A stretch of DNA of 64,000 nt from positions 80,461-144,460 of the forward strand of contig NZ_LXEU01000066.1 in assembly GCF_001654985.1 (NCBI RefSeq), given 5' to 3'. The translations under genes and the position numbers were made by a program. Positions 57,032 through 64,000 of this stretch are shown here, in pieces. The DNA comes from Kluyvera georgiana ATCC 51603. GTDB taxonomy: Bacteria > Pseudomonadota > Gammaproteobacteria > Enterobacterales > Enterobacteriaceae. The notes beneath the pieces are model-generated. The model had not been told where the DNA came from. It was given only the letters and a program-made list of their open reading frames with translations, and did no database searches. How positions within the stretch are numbered: the stretch's first letter is position 1; the number at the start of each line of letters is the position of its first letter.

Positions 57032-60000
57032 ATGAAGCGAAACCTGAACACCAGCTACCGGCTGGTATGGAACGAGGTTCTAGGAGCATTTGTTGTTGTC
57101 TCAGAGCTGGCAAAAGCCAAAGGAAAGCGCAGTACTGCCGTTCTGGCGCTGGCGGTTGCCGGACTGGTGGCAAGTCCTGCCGCACTGGCTGACGATGCGC
57201 CGGGAAACACCCGTACGGTAGCGGCCGGTGAGGTAGTCAATGGTGCGGTGATCGGCAATCACGACTCACAGATCGTTTTCGGTAAGACAAACAACACAGT
57301 CATCAACACAGGCCTGGAGTTCGGTGCTGATAATGATGACAACAGCGGTGGTCAGTGGGTACAGACGGGGGGCGTGGCAAACCAGACCACCATTAATAAT
57401 AGCGGGCTGCAGGGTGTACTGGCTGGCGGCAGCGCCACAGACACCACAGTCAACAGCGGTGGTGGTCAGAGCGTGCATGGTCAAGCTTCAGATACCACGC
57501 TTGACGGTGGTACACAGTGGGTACACAGCGGCGGTATTACCTCCGGCACGATCATTAATAAAGACGGGGCTCAGCTGGTAAAAGCTGGAGCGCAGGCTAC
57601 CGGTAGTGTGGTGAATACCGGAGCACAGGGTGGTCCCGATGCAGAGAACAACGACGGGCAGTGGGTTGCCGGTACCGCAACTGATACCACCATTAATAAC
57701 GATGGTCGGTAGACTATTGCGACAGGAGGCCTTGCCACCGGCACAGTGATTAAAGCGGGCGGCGACCAGAGTGTGCACGGTTCGGCAAATACGACCCGCC
57801 TGGATGGCGGTTATCAGTACGTGCATGCCGGTGCATCTGCAAGTGACACGGTAATCAATGCGGGCGGCTGGCAGGTGGTGAAAAGCGGTGCGACAGCCGA
57901 CAACACCACAGTTAATGCGGACGGTAAACTGCAGGTGGGTGCCGGAGGCAACGCCACGAACGTTACCCAGAATGCCGGGGGCGCGCTGGTGACGAACACC
58001 AGTGCCACCGTCTCCGGGACCAACAGTCTGGGTAACTTCAGTGTTGATGCCGCGAATGCCAGTGCCACTAATGTGCTGCTGGAAAACGGCGGGCGTCTTG
58101 ATGTGCTGGGTAACGGCAGCGCCGATACCACCACGGTTAATCAGGGCGGTATTCTGGCCGTGGCGACCGGCGGTAAGGCACAGAACATCGTGATGCATGA
58201 CGGCGGCGTACTGATTGCCGATACCGGCGCAACGGTCAGCGGTACGAACACCTCCGGCGCATTCGGCATTGACGGTGCAACCGGCAAGGCCAGCAACCTG
58301 CGTCTTGATAACGGCAGTCAGTTCACGGTTCTGGGTAACGGCAGTGCGGATAACACCGCCGTGGGGGCAGGCAGCACCCTGAATGTGGCGCAGGGGGGCA
58401 CGCTCACCGGCACCACCTCATTTGGCGACGGTGCATCGCTGACGGGGAATGCCATCAACAGCGGACAACTACACTTCAGCACGGGTAACGGTCAGAACGC
58501 GGTCATCAGCGGTTCGGTAAGCGGTGGCGGGCAGATGCTCAAGGACGGTGACGGCACCCTGACGGTCAGCAACGGCACGCTGTCCCAGTCACAGGTAAAC
58601 CTGAATCAGGGGACGCTGGCGCTGAACAATTCCATCATCAACAGCGACATCATCGCACAGTCCGGTACGCAGGTGCGTCTGACCGGCAACTCGGTGATGA
58701 ACGGGGCAATTGACCCGACTGACGTCACCCTCGACAGCGGTGCCCGCTGGAATATTCAGCGCGGTGCGGCGGTGAAATCGGTGCTCGATAACCTGGATAA
58801 CGCCGGAACCATCAGTTTTGCGCCAGCACCAGCAAACAGTCCGTTTGTCCCTGAAACGCTGACGGTTACAAATCTGACAGGACGCAACGGTACTATTAAT
58901 CTGTCCATTCGTCTTGATGACCCGACCTTCCCGACCGATATGCTGGTCATTGACGGCGGGCAGGCAACCGGTAAAACCTGGCTGAACTTCACCAGTGCCG
59001 GTGATGCCGGGCTGGGGCTGGCGACAACCGGCAGCGGTATCAAAGTGGTGGAGGCGATTAACGGAGCCACCACTGAAGCCGGAGCCTTTGCGCTGGGCCG
59101 CAAACTGCAGGCCGGGGCGTACAACTACACCCTGAGCCACGGCAGTGCCGATGAAAACTGGTATCTGTCCAGTGAAGCGGGCTACCGTGCCGAAGTGGTA
59201 CTGTACGCCTCTTTGTTTGCACAGAGCATGGATTACGACCGTGCGCTGGCCGGGACATACAGCCAGCGCAGCAGTGCGGTGAATAACCAGGGATTCTGGG
59301 GGCGTATTCAGGGCGGGCATACCGGGCATGACAGTAATGGCGGCATTGCGCAGGGCGACACCCCGGAAAGCAGCGGCAGCTATGGCTTTATTCAGCTCGG
59401 TGGTGACCTGTTCAAACACGACACCGGTAGGCTTTCGCTGACCAGTGGACTCTATGGTGCGGCAGGCCAGTCGCTGGTGGATGTGAAAAACGATGACCGC
59501 TCTGCGGCAGGCAGCGTGCGTGACACGGTGTACAGCCTCGGCGGGTATCTGACGGCGGTTCATGAAACCAGCGGACTGTGGGCCGATGTGGTGGCACAGG
59601 GCTCCCGTCACAGCCTGAAGGCCAGCTCTGCGGATAACCGTTTTGATACTGACGGTACCGGGTGGCTGACCTCTCTGGAAACCGGTCTGCCGTTTAACAT
59701 CAGTCAGGGGCTGGTGCTGGAGCCACAATTGCAGTACGTCTGGCAGAGCCTGTCCCTGGATAACGGGCATGACAACGGCGGTTACGTGAACTTTGGTGAC
59801 GGCAGTGCGCAGCATGTCCGCGCCGGACTTCGTTTCGGCAGTTCGTCTGAAATGGACTTCGGTCAGGGTACCTCTGCTGTTGCCGGCTTTGCTGACCGCA
59901 TGAAGCACAGCACAAGCGAAATGCCGGTGAACTGGTGGGTACGTCCGTCGGTTATCCGCACCTTCAGCTCAGACGGTGAGATGAGCATGGGCACCGCAAC

Positions 60001-60184
60001 GGCTGGCAGCAATGTCAGCTTCACCCCGTCTCAGGATGGCGCCTCGCTTGACCTCCAGGCGGGTATTGAAGCGCGGGTACGGCAGAATGTCGCACTCGGC
60101 GTGCAGGCCGGTTATACCCGCAGCGTCAGCGGCAACAGTGCTGACGGTTACAACGGCCAGGCCACACTAAAGGTCGCTTTCTGA
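57032..60184 (+). pseudogene. flu: Antigen 43 autotransporter interrupted by one amber codon
   Basis: A self-recognising surface autotransporter that mediates clumping and biofilm in E. coli. The whole frame would be about 1050 codons, near Ag43's 1039. The long signal (MKRNLNTSYRLVWNEV onward, with the extended N-terminal region), the repeated beta-helix passenger with many TDTTVN-like turns and the C-terminal beta-barrel ending in QATLKVAF are all present. At 57710-57712 a TAG stands where homologues have CAG (NDGRQTI), and the frame continues open on both sides. Translation without suppression would stop after about 226 residues. No GATC cluster lies in the 67-base upstream gap, unlike the Dam/OxyR-switched gene of K-12. 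Confidence 0.9.
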
Positions 60185-60226
60185 TAATCCGGTCACTCTG
60201 ACCAGAGTGGTATCAGCAGTCCCCAC

Positions 60227-60259
60227 AGCCCCTGTTGCTCAGTCAGCAGGGGCTTTTTG
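60227..60259 (+). terminator. Terminator after antigen 43
   Basis: AGCCCCTG and CAGGGGCT form a stem followed by TTTTTG. Confidence 0.85.
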
Positions 60260-60276
60260 CATTTAAGGAGCTCCTC

Positions 60277-60516
60277 ATGCCTGAATCTCATTTACTGCCA
60301 CCGGGACCGTTCACCCGGCAACAGGCAGAAGCAATTACCCGTCGCTATCACAACGTCTGCATTGAAGACGACCAGGGCAGTCACTTCCGCCTGGTGGTCC
60401 GCGACGCCGAAGGCCGGATGGTCTGGCGGGCATGGAACTTTGAACCGGATGCCGGTGAAGGTCTTAACCGCTATATTCGCAGGACAGGCATCCGCACTGA
60501 CACTTTCACCCGCTGA
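60277..60516 (+). CDS. DUF905 family protein
   Basis: A 79-residue protein of the DUF905 family, common downstream of antigen 43 on CP4-like islands. It starts [20 protein letters not shown] after an AAGGAG site and contains the conserved HFRLVVRD and [18 protein letters not shown]. Function unknown. Confidence 0.88.
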   Translation: MPESHLLPPGPFTRQQAEAITRRYHNVCIEDDQGSHFRLVVRDAEGRMVWRAWNFEPDAGEGLNRYIRRTGIRTDTFTR

Positions 60517-60618
60517 CCCCGAATCATTTACCACCAATATTTAACCTTCCCGAACCCACTTTATTACCCCCTACGCCAGCCATCGCCGCTGGTTTTTTTT
60601 ATTAATGGAGACATACCC

Positions 60619-61077
60619 ATGACAACAGCGACACAAAACAATCTCGTATCTGCTAACGAGTCCGAATTTGAACTGACCGTAACGCAGGTACCTGACGAAC
60701 AGCGTATCTGCTTCTGGCCGCAGTACTTTGGCGCTATCCCACAGTGGATAACCCTGGAGCCACGTATTTTTGCCTGGATGGACCGCTTCTGTGATGAGTA
60801 CAACGGCGGTATCTGGTCCTTTTACACGCTCAGCAATGGCGGTGCGTATATGGCACCTGATGCTGACGGTGACGATAAATGGCTTCTGTTCAACGGCATG
60901 AACGGCAATAGTGCGGAAATGAGCGCGGAAGCCGCAGGTATCGCGGTCTGCCTGATTGAATACAGCCATCACGCCTGTCGTACAGAATGTGACGCAATGA
61001 ACGCACACTATTATCGCCTGCGGGACTATGCCCTGCAGCATCCTGAAGCTCACGCCATTCTGCGTATCATCGACTGA
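60619..61077 (+). CDS. yfjX: ArdB/YfjX-type antirestriction protein
   Basis: A 152-residue member of the ArdB/KlcA antirestriction family, which protects mobile DNA against type I restriction. It has the conserved RICFWPQYFG and the EYNGGIWSFYTLSNGGAYMAP stretch. A GGAG site precedes the ATG. Its presence on the same island as a restriction-like system is notable. Activity here is inferred from the family. Confidence 0.9.
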   Translation: MTTATQNNLVSANESEFELTVTQVPDEQRICFWPQYFGAIPQWITLEPRIFAWMDRFCDEYNGGIWSFYTLSNGGAYMAPDADGDDKWLLFNGMNGNSAEMSAEAAGIAVCLIEYSHHACRTECDAMNAHYYRLRDYALQHPEAHAILRIID

Positions 61078-61092
61078 ACGGAGGAATAACGG

Positions 61093-61569
61093 ATGAAACA
61101 GCTCTCCTTTTTACCCGGCGAGATGACGCCACAGGACCGGCGTCTCATTCAGCGGGCGATCAGGGCTCTGGAGCGGCACCTGCATGAGCCAGGGGTAGCC
61201 TTCACCTCCACTCATGCCGTTCGGGAGTGGTTGCGACTGCATATGGCCGTACTTGAGCGGGAAGAGTTCCGGGTGTTGTATCTGGACAACCAGAATCAGT
61301 TGATTGCCCATGAGACGCTCTTCACCGGCACGATTAACCGCACCGAGGTGTATCCCCGGGAGGTCGTTAAGCGCGCCCTGTATTTCAATGCCGCGGCGGT
61401 GATACTGGCGCATAACCATCCTTCCGGCGAGACGCCCCCCAGCCAGGCTGATAAAGCTCTCACGCAGCGGCTGGTTCAGGTACTTCAGCTGGTGGATATC
61501 CGTGTCCCTGACCATCTGATTGTCGGCGGCAGGCAAATCTATTCGTTCGCAGAACACGGTCTGCTGTGA
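61093..61569 (+). CDS. yeeS: RadC-like JAB domain protein (YeeS/YfjY)
   Basis: A 158-residue RadC/UPF0758 protein with the JAMM metal motif H107-x-H109-PSG and D120 (LAHNHPSGETPPSQAD). These residues make a zinc site like that of JAB proteases, though no activity is firmly shown for the bacterial family. It overlaps the next frame by a few bases at most, in the conserved order antirestriction-radC-yeeT-cbeA-cbtA. Confidence 0.9.
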   Translation: MKQLSFLPGEMTPQDRRLIQRAIRALERHLHEPGVAFTSTHAVREWLRLHMAVLEREEFRVLYLDNQNQLIAHETLFTGTINRTEVYPREVVKRALYFNAAAVILAHNHPSGETPPSQADKALTQRLVQVLQLVDIRVPDHLIVGGRQIYSFAEHGLL

Positions 61570-61577
61570 GGTATTAC

Positions 61578-61799
61578 ATGAAAATCATCCCCAAACGTCA
61601 GGCAATGACGATATACCGCCAGCATCCTGAGTCCCGAATCTTTCGCTACTGCACCGGAAAATATCAGTGGCACGGTAGCGTCTGCCATTACACCGGCAGG
61701 GAAGTTCCGGATATCACAGGAGTCCTGGCTGTGTACGCCGAACGCCGCCAGGACCGCAACGGGCCTTACGCCTGCCTGATGAGTATCACCCTGAACTGA
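61578..61799 (+). CDS. yeeT: YeeT (DUF987) family protein
   Basis: A 73-residue protein, MKIIPKRQAMTIYRQHPESR, nearly identical to YeeT and relatives on CP4 islands. It follows the RadC-like gene by eight bases. I chose the ATG at 61578 over an overlapping GTG at 61566 because family members start there. Role unknown. Confidence 0.88.
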   Translation: MKIIPKRQAMTIYRQHPESRIFRYCTGKYQWHGSVCHYTGREVPDITGVLAVYAERRQDRNGPYACLMSITLN

Positions 61800-61817
61800 C
61801 AGTAAAGGAGGTTATCA

Positions 61818-62135
61818 ATGAGCAACATCACATGGGGCCTGCGGCGGGATATCACGCCACGTCTGGGAGCCCGTCTGGTGCAGGAGGGGAACCGGCTGCA
61901 TTATCTGGCTGACCGGGCCAGCATGACTGGCAAGTTCAGTGACGCCGAATGCCAGAAGCTGGATGAAATATTCCCGCACTTTATCAGCCAGATGGAATCG
62001 ATGCTGACCACCGGTGAACTGAATCCCCTACACGTTCATTGCGTCACCCTGTACCACACCGGTTTTACCTGCGAAGCCGACACCCTCGGCAGTTGCGGCT
62101 ACGTATACATCGCCATTTACCCCACTAAGCGCTAA
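61818..62135 (+). CDS. cbeA: CbeA/YeeU-type antitoxin
   Basis: A 105-residue type IV antitoxin. CbeA stabilises MreB and FtsZ filaments and so opposes CbtA without binding it. It begins [20 protein letters not shown] after an AAAGGAGG site and ends with the [11 protein letters not shown] block. It is 20 bases before cbtA. Confidence 0.92.
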   Translation: MSNITWGLRRDITPRLGARLVQEGNRLHYLADRASMTGKFSDAECQKLDEIFPHFISQMESMLTTGELNPLHVHCVTLYHTGFTCEADTLGSCGYVYIAIYPTKR

Positions 62136-62155
62136 TTACTTTCACGAGAGCAAAC

Positions 62156-62497
62156 ATGAAACCTCAATCTGCAACAACTTCGCGGGCGGCGAAGCCTTGT
62201 CTGTCGCCCGTTGCAGTCTGGCAAATGCTACTGACACGCCTGCTGGAACAACATTATGGCCTGACACTCAACGACACACCATTCAGTGATGAAACGGTAA
62301 TTCAGGAACATATCGATGCCGGTATATCTTTGGCCGATGCCGTTAATTTTCTGGTGGAAAAGTACGAGCTGGTTCGAATAGATCGCAAGGGGTTTAGCTG
62401 GCAGGAACAATCACCTTATCTTCGGGCCTTTGATATTCTGCGAGCGCGACATGCAACGGGTCTGTTACGACACAGTCGTAACAACACGGCAATCTGA
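62156..62497 (+). CDS. cbtA: CbtA/YeeV-type toxin
   Basis: A 113-residue toxin of the YeeV/YkfI/YpjF family, which blocks FtsZ and MreB polymerisation and makes cells swell. It has the conserved [21 protein letters not shown] and [19 protein letters not shown] blocks. It forms the type IV toxin-antitoxin pair with CbeA and probably aids maintenance of the island. The last residues ([11 protein letters not shown]) are intact. Confidence 0.92.
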   Translation: MKPQSATTSRAAKPCLSPVAVWQMLLTRLLEQHYGLTLNDTPFSDETVIQEHIDAGISLADAVNFLVEKYELVRIDRKGFSWQEQSPYLRAFDILRARHATGLLRHSRNNTAI

Positions 62498-62812
62498 GTC
62501 TGACGGGCTATTTTTCTGCATTAACTGCAAAATCTTTATAATTTATTTATTCATTGCATAATGCGTCTGCCTTCCCTCGGCAGGCGTGTTTACTTTTTCA
62601 GACAAACTAACATGCAAATATTGGTAATCGATCCATAGAAGTTTATAAAAACGATTTTTCAGTATTAGAAACTTTCAGAAGGGAAAGGTGCACATGCCTA
62701 GTGCTGACAGAAAGAATGAATTGCTATAAAGCACTATCTGAGAATATTTTCTGTAAGATGGACTAATAGCAGTTTCCGCTCCGATTCGAGTCCCAAATTC
62801 AATGAATTAATG

Positions 62813-62832
62813 TGTTGGTATCGGTGTTGGTA
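62813..62832. repeat. Paired TGTTGGTA motifs at the right end
   Basis: TGTTGGTA at 62813-62820 and 62825-62832, direct repeats 12 bases apart, and the same 8-mer found around 26840-26898 by the integrase gene. They are probably integrase arm or excisionase sites. Confidence 0.6.
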
Positions 62833-62888
62833 TAACATTTTAATTTGAAATTTTAACTCATATAAATCATGAGGTTGATTATAATGTG

Positions 62889-62903
62889 CGAGTCCGGCCT
62901 TCG
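62889..62903 (+). repeat. Right attachment site (attR) of the island
   Basis: CGAGTCCGGCCTTCG is identical to 26706-26720 in leuX, in the same orientation, giving an island of about 36.2 kb. Confidence 0.75.
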
Positions 62904-63063
62904 TCTTATTCCTTTTGATTTACAAGTTACTGTAATGCCAAAGAACAACTAACTTTCCCCAAAAAGGCGATTTCCCTCTTCCAGTCATTCAAATAAACAC
63001 CATCCAGTACAATCCTTGAAACCATTATTAATATCACCAATACCTCCCAGCTCACGGCGCTAT

Positions 63064-63300
63064 CTATCCAGGAAAACTAATCCTAATAACCTCACCCCAC
63101 ATACATATCAGCATTGAGCGCAGTCAGCGCGGGCATATTGCCCACTATCACCATCATTGTCGGCGCGCCCGGACGGTGCCGGGAATATATGGCATCGGCT
63201 CTAGCAGGCCGAGTACTGCGGTTGTGGCGGTGGCGACCGTAGGACTGGTTGTAAGTATCCCGCATAATCGTGCCATCGGCATACCGTTTAGCATCACCCG
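63064..63300 (-). pseudogene. Remnant of a DUF4280 PAAR-like protein
   Basis: On the minus strand pieces in successive frames read TTSPTVATATTAVLGLLEPMPYIP, then GAPTMMVIVGNMPALTALN, then CMWGEVIRISFPG and a stop at 63064. In order these match the C-terminal half of DUF4280 PAAR-like proteins linked to type VI secretion. At least two frameshifts and the loss of the N-terminal half show that it is dead. Confidence 0.65.
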
Positions 63301-63548
63301 GTGACAGGAATGACCATCAACGGCGCGGGGGGCATCCCAAACGAGCACGTCATCGTCGCGTTTGCACAGACCGCTGGGCAACCTTTGGTTGTTTCCACAG
63401 TGTCTGGTGGTAAACCAGTTGAAACGGTGTCGCTCAATTTCACCAAAACTAAATGGGAGATCACCGTGCCAAAAAACGGGGGGCGAATAATAAAGAAGGC
63501 AATGCCTCTTCGGTCTGGGATTTGGTGCAAAACGTCACGGATAAATAA
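63301..63548 (+). pseudogene. Possible Hcp-like C-terminal remnant
   Basis: A frame with VSGGKPVETVSLNFTKTKWE, continued after a frameshift in a G run (about 63478-63483) by NASSVWDLVQNVTDK and a stop. The SGG...ETVSLNFTK pattern resembles the last strands of Hcp-type type VI tube proteins. The similarity is weak and the piece has no proper start. Confidence 0.4.
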
Positions 63549-63900
63549 TGACGAACATGCTTATTCCGCTAACGCAGTTTACCAGCTGATGGTGGCGGTT
63601 ATCTCCCGCAGCGAGTCAGTGAGGCGCGAACAGGTCCGCTTCTGCAATACGCGTGCTTTCTGATAAGCGGTGGATGTTTGCAAACAGAGGCTGGCGATGG
63701 CCCTATGGGGAAAGTGGGGGAACGCTAGTTGGCGGATGCCAGCGGAAAAGCGCAATCTCGCTTAAGTAAATAGACGGAGCGACATTGATAAATACAAATC
63801 ATAAGGCTTGGATAATAGTGGTAAACGCAATATTTGTGGATAACTCTGTGCGTAAATGGGTATAAGGCCGGGTTCTGCTGTGGATTGCAGCAGTCAGTCA
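63549..63900. other. Region before the rRNA promoter
   Basis: About 350 bases with short broken frames and no gene that I recognise; the last part is probably upstream control DNA of the rRNA operon. Confidence 0.5.
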
Positions 63901-63902
63901 TT

Positions 63903-63960
63903 TTTCTGCAATTTAAGGGTTGCGGCCCCGGGGAAACTCCCTATAATGCGCCTCCATCGA
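63903..63960 (+). promoter_or_regulatory. rRNA operon P1 promoter
   Basis: TTGCGG (63920-63925), a 16-base spacer and TATAAT (63942-63947) followed by the GC-rich discriminator GCGCCTCC. The short spacer and this discriminator mark stringently controlled rRNA P1 promoters. The sequence AACTCCCTATAATGCGCCTCC and the following CATCGACACGG...TGTGAATCACTTCACAC match the upstream region of E. coli rrn operons. T- and A-rich UP-element-like DNA precedes it. The 16S gene itself is beyond the window. Confidence 0.88.
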
Positions 63961-64000
63961 CACGGTGGATGTGAATCACTTCACACTAAGTAGCCGGGTT

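Larger units (their letters stand above)
62498..63063. other. Island right-end region without a gene
   Basis: No credible coding sequence. It contains the two TGTTGGTA repeats, the 15-bp leuX copy and AT-rich DNA. Confidence 0.6.

Noticed and set aside
58589..59908. A 439-codon frame opposite antigen 43
   Set aside because: It mirrors the repeat-rich passenger and barrel sequence and has no family features.
62780..62796. A second leuX-like copy at TTCGAGTCC
   Set aside because: Only nine bases match, too few to call an attachment site beside the 15-base copy at 62889.
26739..63000. CRISPR arrays or insertion sequences in the island
   Set aside because: I saw no regular repeat-spacer pattern, no transposase and no terminal inverted repeats.

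Overview
The window is chromosomal DNA from a member of the Enterobacteriaceae close to Citrobacter, Enterobacter and Salmonella. The backbone gene order is the one familiar from E. coli (tre, mgtA, pyrBI, argI, valS, pepA, lptFG, leuX). A miaE gene, which E. coli K-12 lacks, and a fused dihydroxyacetone kinase next to ahr argue against E. coli itself. I cannot name the species.

Region 1 (1-26,740) is core genome. It holds trehalose uptake and hydrolysis (treC, treB, treR, with a perfect TreR-type palindrome), magnesium import (mgtL leader and mgtA behind a PhoP-like box), pyrimidine synthesis (pyrL attenuator, pyrB, pyrI, ridA), yjgK, argI with a pair of ARG boxes, rraB, miaE, an unknown membrane-anchored protein, yjgM, valS-holC, pepA, the LPS exporter pair lptF-lptG, yjgR, a DHA kinase and the aldehyde reductase ahr. 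REP-type repeats lie in four intergenic gaps. The segment ends at tRNA-Leu (CAA), leuX.

Region 2 (about 26,706-62,903) is a 36-kb genomic island inserted in the 3' end of leuX. A P4-type integrase follows the tRNA, and a 15-bp exact copy of the tRNA 3' sequence lies at 62,889-62,903. TGTTGGTA motifs flank both ends. The left two thirds is a complete dpd cluster, the 7-deazaguanine-in-DNA modification system described from Salmonella Montevideo. The modification genes dpdC, dpdA and dpdB point right. A long, tightly coupled, leftward operon dpdE-F-G-H-I-J-K-D encodes helicases, an ATPase and a PLD-type nuclease-like protein and is the presumed restriction arm. A queD copy sits upstream of it. 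The host's preQ0 pathway presumably supplies the modified base: DpdA/DpdB would put it in DNA and DpdC would convert it, while the helicase/nuclease set would act on unmodified DNA.

The right third is a CP4-like accessory segment: an alpA regulator, an inovirus Gp2-type protein, an unknown 299-residue protein, a small lipoprotein, a yfjP GTPase, a DUF932 protein, a WYL regulator, an antigen 43 gene broken by one amber codon, DUF905, an ArdB-type antirestriction protein, a RadC-type JAB protein, yeeT, and the cbeA/cbtA toxin-antitoxin pair.

Region 3 (62,904-64,000) has no intact gene. It holds decayed fragments resembling type VI secretion proteins (a PAAR-like DUF4280 protein and an Hcp-like tail). 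The window ends in a typical rRNA operon P1 promoter at 63,920-63,947, so a ribosomal RNA operon probably starts just beyond it.
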